A stretch of DNA of 10,904 nucleotides from Bacteroidales bacterium. GTDB lineage: Bacteria; Bacteroidota; Bacteroidia; Bacteroidales; JAADJA01. This document shows positions 1 through 6,454 of the stretch, piece by piece (position 1 is the stretch's first letter; every line of letters begins with the position of its first letter). A program made the position numbers and the translations under genes. The notes beneath the pieces were generated by a model. It worked only from the letters and a program-made list of their open reading frames with translations. It made no database searches and had not been told where the DNA came from. Location of the stretch: positions 1-10,904 of the forward strand of contig JAIOTR010000171.1 in assembly GCA_021106665.1 (NCBI GenBank). Direction: 5' to 3'.

Positions 1-1
1 C

Positions 2-733
2 GATTTTAACTCTCTGGCATTTTTGTTATCAATACTTTCTATTATTGTTGGTATAACTTTCTCAATTTCTCATGTTTTGCAAAAGCAAAAGTTTACGAAT
101 TGGTCAACATATATTTTATTCTCAACTTTGTTTTCTGTTTTCATTATTATAGCGCCCATTATTAATGGGAGTTTTACCGATGTAGATTGTTTCAGGTACA
201 ATATGTATGCTTTTTATTTAGGAGCTTTAAACATTCCTTTGTTTCTGATTAAGTTCAAATCATTTTATAAATGGATAAGTTTTGCAGGAATACCTATCCT
301 GGCAGGATATTATTTGATTTTGATAGGATTAAATTTTTCTCAAACAAATTATAAAAGCTACTATACCTATTATCCTGATAGCGTGAAAAGTATAGATGAA
401 ATTGCACAAAAAGAAGGATTATTAAAAGGGGTAGGAAATTATTGGGATGCAAAATTCACTACCATGTTTTCACGACAAAATGTTAGGGTATATTCTGTTC
501 ATGATGTTCTTACAAAATATTATCATGTAATGAATGAAAATTGGTATAATTCAGATTCTGTGGTTTTCAATTTTGTAGTAGATAATAAAATTGATCAAAC
601 TAACTTGAAAGAGTTCTTTCAAATGGATACCATAACTTATGTTCTGGATTTCCCAAAAATTATTAAAGTTCCTGAATTTAAATATACCAATTCAAGTTGG
701 GAGCCTCAATTGTTGGATTCTTCAATTGAGTAA
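2..733 (+). CDS. C-terminal part of a polytopic membrane protein, function unknown
   Basis: The reading frame is open from the left edge of the window (first full codon at base 2) to a TAA at 731-733, so this is the 3' end of a longer gene; a TTG at 23 is probably not the true start. The visible 243 residues begin with about four hydrophobic segments (roughly residues 8-27, 34-55, 66-84 and 91-110). A soluble C-terminal domain of about 125 residues follows, rich in Tyr, Asn and Asp, with the stretch GNYWDAKFTTMFSR near its middle. This layout, a multi-pass membrane core with a soluble tail, resembles GT-C type glycosyltransferases or other surface-glycan membrane proteins, but I recognise no diagnostic motif and that assignment is only a guess. 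It converges on rho with a 9-base gap. That it is a genuine coding fragment is well supported; its function is not. Confidence 0.7.
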   Translation, partial: DFNSLAFLLSILSIIVGITFSISHVLQKQKFTNWSTYILFSTLFSVFIIIAPIINGSFTDVDCFRYNMYAFYLGALNIPLFLIKFKSFYKWISFAGIPILAGYYLILIGLNFSQTNYKSYYTYYPDSVKSIDEIAQKEGLLKGVGNYWDAKFTTMFSRQNVRVYSVHDVLTKYYHVMNENWYNSDSVVFNFVVDNKIDQTNLKEFFQMDTITYVLDFPKIIKVPEFKYTNSSWEPQLLDSSIE

Positions 734-742
734 GCATAATTC

Positions 743-2374
743 CTATCCATTCATCGAAATAAGAAACTCTTCGTTTGTTTCTGTAAAACGTATTTTATCT
801 TTAAGGAATGCCATGGCTTCCAATGGATTCATATCGGCCAGGTGATTCCTGAGTATCCATATGCGTTGCAATTGTTCTTTCTCAATAAGCAGGTCTTCAC
901 GTCTTGTAGAAGAAGCAACAATGTCGATGGCAGGATAAATCCGCTTGTTCGACAACTTGCGGTCGAGCTGCAATTCCATGTTACCGGTCCCTTTAAATTC
1001 CTCGAAAATAACTTCATCCATTTTCGAACCTGTATCGATAAGGGCTGTGGCAATGATGGTCAATGAACCACCATTTTCAATCTGCCTGGCAGCGCCAAAG
1101 AAACGTTTGGGTTTTTGTAAGGCATTGGCTTCAACACCACCCGATAATACTTTTCCGGATGCAGGTGCAACCGTATTATATGCACGGGCCAATCGTGTGA
1201 TCGAGTCAAGCAAAATAACTACATCATGCCCGCACTCTGTCATTCTTTTTGCTTTTTCAAGTACCAGGTTGGCGATCTTCACATGCCGCTCAGCCGGTTC
1301 GTCAAACGTAGAAGCAATTACTTCAGCTTTTACGCTCCTTGCCATATCTGTCACCTCCTCAGGTCTTTCATCAATCAGCAGCACAATGAGGAATGATTCG
1401 GGGTGGTTGCTTGCAATGGCATTGGCTATCTCTTTCAACAATACAGTTTTTCCTGTTTTTGGTTGAGCAACGATCAGTCCTCTTTGTCCTTTACCAATGG
1501 GTGCAAACATATCGATAACCCTTGTGGAAATGGTGCTTTCACGATGACCTGTCAGGCTGTATTTTTGTTCAGGAAATAATGGTGTTAGAAAATCAAATGG
1601 GATCCTGTCTCTTACGTCATGAGGAATTCTGCCATTGATCTTTTCAACTTTGATCAATGGAAAATACTTTTCTCCATTTTTTGGTGGACGAATGCTACCT
1701 TTTACAGTATCACCGGTTTTTAATCCGAAAAGTTTAATTTGTGATTGCGAAACATATATATCATCCGGCGAATTCAAATAATTATAATCCGACGAGCGGA
1801 GAAAACCATAACCATCCTGCATGATCTCCAGAACACCTTCACTGGATACCAATCCTTCAAACTCAAATGAATACTCATCTTTCCTTCTATCCTGATCTCT
1901 CCTCCTGCGGTCTTTATCTGCACTATCCCTTCTTTCCTCTTTAGGTTTATTTTCTTTTACTTCCGTAGGTTTTGAGAGTACTTCTCCTTTAAGCTCCCCT
2001 TCTTTTTCACGAGGCTTATGATCTTTTTCCACTTTGACTTTGACTTCATCTTTCTTCTTGTCACTGGGAAACAACTCCTTTTCTATGGTTGCAGTTTTTG
2101 CTGCAACGGATTCTGAAACGGTAGCTGAATGTTTATCAGTTGAGGCTACCTTCTCAATGCCTTCAGGTCTTACTCTTCTTCTCTTTCCTTTATATTTTCT
2201 GTCTTGTTGTTCCTTTTTCAGAAGCTCCTCAGATGGATTTAATGCCTGGTGATCTAATATTTTATAGATTAAATCCTGCTTTTTTAAGCGTTCAAATTTG
2301 GGTATTTCCAGTTTTTTAGCTATCTCTCTTAACTCTGAAACCAACTTTCCGTTAAGCTCTATTATATCGTACAT
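743..2374 (-). CDS. rho: Transcription termination factor Rho with long charged insert
   Basis: Rho is the hexameric RNA-dependent ATPase and translocase that terminates transcription. Of 543 residues (E. coli Rho has 419), residues 1-45 form the Rho N-terminal helical domain. Residues about 48-167 are a Lys/Arg/Glu/Asp-rich, probably disordered insert. Residues 168-248 are the cold-shock-like primary RNA-binding domain, with DGYGFLRS at 187-194. The ATPase core has the P-loop QPKTGKT (304-310), catalytic Glu336 in LLIDERPEE, Walker B VVILLD ending at Asp390, the Q-loop region [17 protein letters not shown] (410-426), the R-loop KGTGNMEL (461-468) and a probable arginine finger at Arg491. All core residues I looked for are present, so the enzyme should be active. 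The ATG at 2374 gives the expected N-terminus; no Shine-Dalgarno sequence is visible. The extra length comes from the insert, which is common in Bacteroidota Rho. The gene lies 282 bases downstream of the O-antigen ligase gene on the same strand. Confidence 0.98.
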   Translation of the reverse strand: MYDIIELNGKLVSELREIAKKLEIPKFERLKKQDLIYKILDHQALNPSEELLKKEQQDRKYKGKRRRVRPEGIEKVASTDKHSATVSESVAAKTATIEKELFPSDKKKDEVKVKVEKDHKPREKEGELKGEVLSKPTEVKENKPKEERRDSADKDRRRRDQDRRKDEYSFEFEGLVSSEGVLEIMQDGYGFLRSSDYNYLNSPDDIYVSQSQIKLFGLKTGDTVKGSIRPPKNGEKYFPLIKVEKINGRIPHDVRDRIPFDFLTPLFPEQKYSLTGHRESTISTRVIDMFAPIGKGQRGLIVAQPKTGKTVLLKEIANAIASNHPESFLIVLLIDERPEEVTDMARSVKAEVIASTFDEPAERHVKIANLVLEKAKRMTECGHDVVILLDSITRLARAYNTVAPASGKVLSGGVEANALQKPKRFFGAARQIENGGSLTIIATALIDTGSKMDEVIFEEFKGTGNMELQLDRKLSNKRIYPAIDIVASSTRREDLLIEKEQLQRIWILRNHLADMNPLEAMAFLKDKIRFTETNEEFLISMNG

Positions 2375-2582
2375 TATTATTAAATTTTTATACTACTTTA
2401 TTATTAACGATTCAGACGAAATCGAATCAATTATCTCTTTCTTATTTAATTAATATTTTATGGGAAATTACTTGAATGTATGAATTAACTGTGATTCTTT
2501 ACTTGACTATTCAATAAATCTGCTATATTAAAAACTGTGAACAAAGAAAATTTAAGCGAAATTCATCAGGAAATTAATGGTG

Positions 2583-2609
2583 CAAATATACAAAATATTT
2601 ATTAAGCAA
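2583..2609 (-). promoter_or_regulatory. Possible Bacteroidota-type promoter in the rho leader
   Basis: On the minus strand, bases 2590-2583 read TATATTTG, matching the Bacteroidota -7 consensus TAnnTTTG. A TTG at 2609-2607 lies 16 bases upstream, slightly closer than usual for a -33 element. Use of this site would give rho a 5' leader of about 200 bases. The rest of the 2375-2656 spacer is AT-rich and holds no credible small ORF. Between this site and the ligase stop there is only a 5-bp hairpin (2631-2644) with no T-run, so read-through from the polysaccharide genes into rho is also possible. AT-rich DNA yields such boxes by chance. Confidence 0.35.
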
Positions 2610-2656
2610 GATTTATTTTAATTATTTTCAGGTAAAAACTTACCAAACTAATAACA

Positions 2657-4087
2657 TTACGCATTTTTTTCCAGTTTATTGCTATGATACAAGTCAAGTG
2701 CAATTATAATCGCCATAAAACCCCAAACGGGAACAGAGGCCTTGTCGGAATCCAAAAAATTATTAAGAAAACCATGAATAAAATATGAGATCAAACCAAG
2801 TACGATTGCCAGGCTGATCATCTTAACCTCTATATCTGATGCTTTTCGGTATACTTTAAGTCCATAATATACTGCCAGGCTAAATACAATCATCACCGAC
2901 AACATACCCAATATCCCGCTCTCAGCGAGCGGACCGATATATTCACTGTGGGCGTTACCCAGATCACCGGCATTGGTACTAATGATAGTTTTCTCCTGCG
3001 ACATTTGAAAAGGAGCATACAAAAACTGGTATGTTCCGGGTCCCCAACCCCAAAATGGCCTCTCATGAAACATCCTTATCGCTGACTGCCACCGGTTTAT
3101 CCTTTCCAGGTTTGAAGCATTGGAAGAAATATTATATATCGACCTGACATGTTCAGTCAAATTAGCGGAAGAATCTTGCTGGTTTTGTTCGAGCCTGTCT
3201 AAAATCTGTTGCTGGAATGTAAAGAATAAACTAAATAATACTACAAGTGACATAACAACCCATCTGAATTTGATCTTAAACAAAACGATAATAAAAACCA
3301 CAAGTGATATTGCCAGGCTGATCCATGCAGCACGACTATAAGATAAAACAATCGCCAATGCAAAGATGAAGAAAAATACAAATGATACCACCCTTGTACT
3401 AAAGTTGTACTTTTTGTTTATTGAAAACATAAAAAGCAAAGGAAGAAAAAGAGCCAGAATAGCTCCGTATGCCGTGTGGTCATTATAGAAGGGGGTCATA
3501 ACCCAGTGTCCTGATTCTTCATCAAACCCCCGAATTGAATGGTTGATCAACGTATAAAAAATAACACCCAGAAAAGGAATGGCATAAAGCCATACAAAGA
3601 GTTTAACATTCGTATATTTTTTAAACATCAGAATAGCGAAAAAATAAAACGGAACTATAAACCATAGCTTGGACAATAAGGACTTAAAGGAAACCATTGG
3701 AATTTCGCTTGTAATGCTTGTAAAAAACATCCAGATCAGATAAAATAAAATAGCTACCGTTAATGGATGCCGGAGAATTTTATTGTCGTATTTCCCTTCA
3801 TACAATAATTTTACAATAAAGAAAATAAGTACACCTATCATTAAGGGTTCAGTAGGAATGGAAATGCCAAAACCTAATTCCATATCCTGGAAATTAATTG
3901 CCAAAGGGGTTAAAAATGTTATGAGCAAAACTATTTTATCCAGCGAAATGAAGTATAAAAGAACAATAAATATAGCCAGCGGAACCAGCGCACCCCACAT
4001 ATGATTATTGATGATCAAATACGAATTGAAAACAATAAATAATGTGCTAAATAAATAGACCCATATAAGTTTGCTTCTTTCAGTCAA
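2657..4087 (-). CDS. O-antigen ligase / Wzy-type polymerase family membrane protein
   Basis: This 476-residue protein has about ten or more hydrophobic segments and one large hydrophilic loop (about residues 291-390), the layout of the Wzy_C / O-antigen ligase family. These enzymes transfer or polymerise undecaprenyl-linked glycans on the periplasmic face of the inner membrane. Family-like features are YSRAAW (250-255), the loop motif ERINRWQSAIRMF (328-340), GWGPGTY (347-353), and GNAHSEY with His380, which is in the position of the functionally important loop histidine of WaaL-type ligases. Ligase and polymerase cannot be told apart by sequence. The start appears to be TTG at 4087, because the frame closes at the preceding gene's TAA (4115-4117) and no ATG or GTG lies between; the next in-frame ATG, at residue 30, would delete the first membrane segment. 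It follows the second Wzz-like gene by 27 bases, so it is very likely in the same operon. Confidence 0.9.
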   Translation of the reverse strand: MTERSKLIWVYLFSTLFIVFNSYLIINNHMWGALVPLAIFIVLLYFISLDKIVLLITFLTPLAINFQDMELGFGISIPTEPLMIGVLIFFIVKLLYEGKYDNKILRHPLTVAILFYLIWMFFTSITSEIPMVSFKSLLSKLWFIVPFYFFAILMFKKYTNVKLFVWLYAIPFLGVIFYTLINHSIRGFDEESGHWVMTPFYNDHTAYGAILALFLPLLFMFSINKKYNFSTRVVSFVFFFIFALAIVLSYSRAAWISLAISLVVFIIVLFKIKFRWVVMSLVVLFSLFFTFQQQILDRLEQNQQDSSANLTEHVRSIYNISSNASNLERINRWQSAIRMFHERPFWGWGPGTYQFLYAPFQMSQEKTIISTNAGDLGNAHSEYIGPLAESGILGMLSVMIVFSLAVYYGLKVYRKASDIEVKMISLAIVLGLISYFIHGFLNNFLDSDKASVPVWGFMAIIIALDLYHSNKLEKNA

Positions 4088-4098
4088 TGCTGAGGATT

Positions 4099-4130
4099 TT
4101 AAGAAATTTTTGTCTTAAGAACTTTTTGTC
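4099..4130 (-). repeat. 16-bp tandem duplication at the Wzz-like/ligase gene junction
   Basis: On the minus strand the 16-mer GACAAAAAGTTCTTAA (4130-4115) is followed directly by GACAAAAATTTCTTAA (4114-4099), a near-perfect tandem copy with one mismatch. The first copy contains the end and TAA stop of the second Wzz-like gene. The second copy fills more than half of the 27-base spacer before the TTG start of the ligase gene. It looks like a local slippage duplication. It changes the spacing between stop and start, but the single-copy version would not have fused the genes. Confidence 0.85.
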
Positions 4131-5077
4131 ATGCCCTTATAATTCTCAATGATTAAAATTATAAGAAATGTGATAAAAAATGAAGCAAGGGCAGATATAA
4201 CTACAATCAGCCATCTAACCGGGTATGATTTCTTATCTGCGACAAATGGTTTAGTTATGATATTGGTATATGAAAATTGCCTGTCGTAATCCATATACGC
4301 TCTTTCATAATCTCTTTTAAGATCAGCAAATTTGGTGGCCTCCCTCTCCAATAAAAACTGTAACAGTATAAATTCCCCACCCTTTTTTTCAATATTTTCT
4401 TTCAATCTCAAAACTTCCCTGGTATTGATATTTGAAGAGGCTGATCCATCTATAGTTCTCAAATAGCCCCTTGCAATCTCCCTCGATTGGCTGGTATAAT
4501 CAAGCAATCCATATTCAGTACTTAATTCATAAAATTTATTTTCGAGGCTATCGATATATTCTTGTTTTTTCGTAATCGCCCTTTCATACATTTGTACAAC
4601 CTCAATAAATTTTCCTTCATGGAGGTATTTAACTTTTTTATTGTAAAAATCCATCATGCTGTTAACCATGTCGCAGGCAATTTGAGGATCTTTATCCATT
4701 ACTTCCATACTTACACCTTCATAGGCTGTTTTGCTGATACTCACATTTTGAGAATATTCCCATAACATGGTTGTATAAAAATATTTATAAGCGCTATCGA
4801 TCTCATAGTGGGTAGCTAAATCAAATTTTTTGATTATACTATCCCTGATATCATTTGATTGAAGTATCTGGAGCATTTGCTCTGTTTCACTTTCGTCGGA
4901 ATAGGGTGAAATATTGGCTGGATATGCTACTGCATATGATTTGAATTTGGGTGTGATAAATGCAGGGCCGGAAAAAACAGCCCCCACTATTACAGCCAAA
5001 ATTACGATGATCAGAAGGTGAAACTTCCACTTCAACAGAAGTTTTAATATGTTGATCTGATAAAATTGACTCTCCAT
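4115..5077 (-). CDS. Wzz/FepE-like polysaccharide chain-length regulator, second paralogue
   Basis: From the ATG at 5077 this is a 320-residue protein with a classic polysaccharide co-polymerase layout: membrane segment 1 (about 18-37), a periplasmic region with predicted coiled coil (about 155-265), and membrane segment 2 (about 288-310) preceded by KKSYPVRW (282-289), the Pro-containing motif typical of Wzz proteins. There is no C-terminal tyrosine-kinase domain, so it is a Wzz-type rather than Wzc-type protein. Such proteins oligomerise in the inner membrane and set glycan chain length. It is clearly paralogous to the preceding gene: both share ITPK(F/Y)KS after segment 1, EQMLQIL, HYEID and KKSYP. 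The start is uncertain. The same frame is open for 62 further codons upstream without ATG, GTG or TTG and connects to the preceding gene at an A11 run, so this may be the C-terminal half of a fusion. The ligase gene follows after 27 bases. Confidence 0.88.
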   Translation of the reverse strand: MESQFYQINILKLLLKWKFHLLIIVILAVIVGAVFSGPAFITPKFKSYAVAYPANISPYSDESETEQMLQILQSNDIRDSIIKKFDLATHYEIDSAYKYFYTTMLWEYSQNVSISKTAYEGVSMEVMDKDPQIACDMVNSMMDFYNKKVKYLHEGKFIEVVQMYERAITKKQEYIDSLENKFYELSTEYGLLDYTSQSREIARGYLRTIDGSASSNINTREVLRLKENIEKKGGEFILLQFLLEREATKFADLKRDYERAYMDYDRQFSYTNIITKPFVADKKSYPVRWLIVVISALASFFITFLIILIIENYKGMTKSS

Positions 5078-5251
5078 GTCTATATTAATTTTAAAGAATG
5101 ATCTTTTGTCTTCAACATGTTCTTCTTTTTCAATTACTTTTTTCCCAATTTTCCGTTCGGGAATCTTCTCAGTTTTCTTAACAATAAATAAAGCCCTGAA
5201 TCTGTCAAAATACTGATCAATCTCTAAAAAACTCAGGTCGACTTCAGGCTC
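5078..5251 (-). other. Open -1-frame linker joining the two Wzz-like genes
   Basis: Reading the minus strand in the frame of the second Wzz-like gene, 58 codons lie between the A run and its ATG with no stop and no ATG, GTG or TTG. The encoded peptide begins EPEVDLSFLEIDQYF, continues with many Lys and Glu residues, and ends RSFFKINID just before the Met. It has no membrane segment and looks like a cytoplasmic linker. The zero frame of the upstream gene stops at a TGA at 5235-5233, inside this stretch. A stop-free 58-codon stretch in such AT-rich DNA, with a coding-like composition, is best explained as translated sequence reached by a -1 shift, or by a missing A in the sequence. I infer translation; no start codon supports independent initiation. 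Confidence 0.65.
5192..5250 (-). promoter_or_regulatory. Nested imperfect hairpin directly after the slippery run
   Basis: On the minus strand AGCCTGAA (5250-5243) can pair with TTCAGGGCT (5200-5192), giving 8 bp with one bulged G. Inside this, GTC (5242-5240) can pair with GAC (5206-5204), and CTGA (5236-5233) with TCAG (5216-5213), enclosing a 16-base loop. The outer stem starts immediately after the AAG of the slippery heptamer, whereas known -1 frameshift stimulators usually leave about 5-9 bases, so its role is uncertain. Stability was judged by eye only. Confidence 0.4.
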
Positions 5252-6276
5252 TTTTTTTTTTTGTTATATTTCGACAGGCTATCCAATACAGCCAGAATGA
5301 TCACACCAAGGATAACGGCCGAGAGTGCTGAAACCAGTACAATAATCCATCGTATAGGATATGATTTCTTCTCAGCTTCATAGGCGCTGTTTACAATAAA
5401 TTTCTGGGGTAAAACCTCTTCGGCATCAATCTTAGCTTCTTCATATTTGGACTTAACTTCGCTCAATTGCTTTTTCTCATGTTCCAGTGCATCGCGAATT
5501 GAAACATAGGGTCCTCCATATTTTGCAAGTTCATCAAGCTTATCTTCTAAAACTTTGACTCCAGTCCTGTTCCCTTTTGCCAGTTCAATGGCCAACTGCT
5601 GGTTTATCATTTCAGCTTGTGATTCATAATCATGAACGCCCAACATTCTTAACTTGGACAATGAATCCTCCATTTGTTGTACTTCAAGCTTCAATTTCAG
5701 GTACTCGGCTTCCACAATTCTATACGCCATCACTGCTCTCTCTTTTTGCATGGTATTTTTAGTGGAATCAAGTAATTCAGCTATATCATTGGCCATGGCA
5801 GCTGCCACAACAGGGTCTTTATCCAGAACTGTAATTTTCACAGCCATATACTCTGTCCGCCTGAAAGTTACATTATTCTCGTATGTATTATAAAGTTTGG
5901 TCTTTATATATTTAGAATCTGGATCAATTTCGTAATGTTCCTGCAGATTGTACTTTTCAATTATCCTGTCCCGTATCTTGTTTGAGCTTAAAATTTGCAG
6001 CATTTGTTCAGCTTGTTCATCTTCCCCGAATTGTAAAATATCCTGCTTTTCACCAGTGACTTCTGACAACAACGCTTTTGATATAGAATTTGAAGATGTC
6101 GGAAACATGATCACCGTAGATTTATACTTTGGTGTGATGAAAAATGGCGCTGAAAAAATAATGGATGCAATAAAGGCGGCAATTGTAATTATGAACAAAG
6201 GCTTACGCCATTGATGCAGAAAAATAATAAAGTTCGTGGAATCGAAATCTTCGCTGCCTTGTATTTTATTTATCAT
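5233..6276 (-). CDS. Wzz/FepE-like polysaccharide chain-length regulator, first paralogue
   Basis: In the zero frame this is a 347-residue inner-membrane protein: cytoplasmic N-terminus, membrane segment 1 (about 26-46), FFITPKYKS (45-53), a long charged periplasmic region with probable coiled coil (about 178-290), KKSYPIRW (303-310) and membrane segment 2 (about 309-331). It ends in a Lys-rich tail. This matches the polysaccharide co-polymerase (Wzz) family, which controls glycan chain length; no kinase domain is present. The ATG at 6276 lies just downstream of a good promoter-like box. The last codons run AAC AAA AAA AAA AAG and then SLKST and a TGA; at this A11-G run the -1 frame opens into the neighbouring paralogue. 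The zero-frame protein is complete as a Wzz. A shifted product would be 720 residues with two Wzz units and four membrane segments. The second paralogue and the O-antigen ligase/polymerase follow on the same strand. Confidence 0.9.
   Translation of the reverse strand: MINKIQGSEDFDSTNFIIFLHQWRKPLFIITIAAFIASIIFSAPFFITPKYKSTVIMFPTSSNSISKALLSEVTGEKQDILQFGEDEQAEQMLQILSSNKIRDRIIEKYNLQEHYEIDPDSKYIKTKLYNTYENNVTFRRTEYMAVKITVLDKDPVVAAAMANDIAELLDSTKNTMQKERAVMAYRIVEAEYLKLKLEVQQMEDSLSKLRMLGVHDYESQAEMINQQLAIELAKGNRTGVKVLEDKLDELAKYGGPYVSIRDALEHEKKQLSEVKSKYEEAKIDAEEVLPQKFIVNSAYEAEKKSYPIRWIIVLVSALSAVILGVIILAVLDSLSKYNKKKKSLKST
5251..5262 (-). promoter_or_regulatory. A11-G slippery run with an in-phase A AAA AAG heptamer
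   Basis: The minus strand has eleven consecutive A followed by G, covering codons 339-342 of the first Wzz-like gene. The last seven bases (5257-5251) read A AAA AAG in the X XXY YYZ phase, the same heptamer as the E. coli dnaX -1 frameshift site. A run of eleven A is also long enough to cause RNA-polymerase slippage, and is a classic place for sequencing indels. A -1 shift here reads GAG CCT GAA and continues into the second Wzz-like gene. No upstream Shine-Dalgarno-like stimulator is visible. Confidence 0.6.
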
Positions 6277-6304
6277 AAACTCGTAATCAGGGTAAATGAG
6301 TCGG

Positions 6305-6333
6305 CAAATTTAATAATTTTATTGAAAAAACAA
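6305..6333 (-). promoter_or_regulatory. Bacteroidota-type promoter for the polysaccharide gene group
   Basis: On the minus strand TAAATTTG (6312-6305) matches the TAnnTTTG -7 consensus. A TTG (6333-6331) lies 18 bases upstream as a -33 element. Transcription would start roughly 20 bases before the ATG at 6276. It is the best-placed match in the divergent spacer for driving both Wzz-like genes and the ligase gene. The assignment rests on consensus and position only. Confidence 0.55.
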
Positions 6334-6412
6334 CAGGAAAATAAATTCATAAAACACATAAAGCATTGAAACAGATTTATTTTTTCATTAGGATCGGACT
6401 TTTATAATTTAA

Positions 6413-6420
6413 TAACTTTG
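6413..6420 (+). promoter_or_regulatory. -7 promoter box for the ABC permease gene
   Basis: TAACTTTG matches the Bacteroidota TAnnTTTG consensus and is followed by CAAAAATAAT, a common context in this phylum. It lies 18 bases before the TTG start at 6439, so the leader would be only about ten bases long. No clear TTG-type -33 element is seen 18-20 bases upstream, which lowers confidence. Confidence 0.5.
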
Positions 6421-6433
6421 CAAAAATAATATT

Positions 6434-6454
6434 GAATTTTGAATTTTGAATTTT
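6434..6454 (+). repeat. Three tandem copies of GAATTTT across the permease start
   Basis: The 7-mer GAATTTT occurs three times in a row and is followed by further T. The TTG start codon at 6439-6441 lies across the first and second copies. Each copy boundary gives a TTG in a different frame; only 6439 is in frame with the permease. Loss of one unit would still leave an in-frame TTG, so it is not an obvious phase switch. Confidence 0.8.

Noticed and set aside
734..742. Terminator between the converging membrane-protein gene and rho
   Set aside because: Only nine bases separate the stops, and I see no stable stem with a T-run here; any terminator would have to lie inside the coding regions.
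639..845. 68-codon plus-strand frame overlapping the end of the membrane-protein gene and of rho
   Set aside because: It spans two real convergent genes in an unrelated frame, and its peptide resembles no protein.
945..1466. 173-codon open frame on the plus strand, antisense to rho
   Set aside because: It mirrors the highly constrained Rho ATPase core on the other strand, has no promoter-like box or family resemblance, and is best explained as a shadow of rho codon usage.
2584..2600. AAATAT-ACAAA-ATATTT inverted repeat upstream of rho
   Set aside because: It is made only of A-T pairs in AT-rich DNA and overlaps the promoter-like box; chance is likely.
2631..2644. GGTAA-AAAC-TTACC hairpin after the ligase stop as a terminator
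   Set aside because: The stem has only five pairs and no T-run follows on the minus strand, so it is too weak to call.
4376..4400. Another A AAA AAG heptamer on the minus strand in the second Wzz-like gene (IEKKGG region)
   Set aside because: The -1 frame there closes within about 25 codons without any recognisable extension and there is no A run beyond seven, so nothing suggests programmed slippage.
5914..6214. 88-codon plus-strand frame opposite the first Wzz-like gene
   Set aside because: It lies wholly antisense to a clearly coding region, and its Ser/Ile/Cys-rich peptide is typical of antisense shadows.
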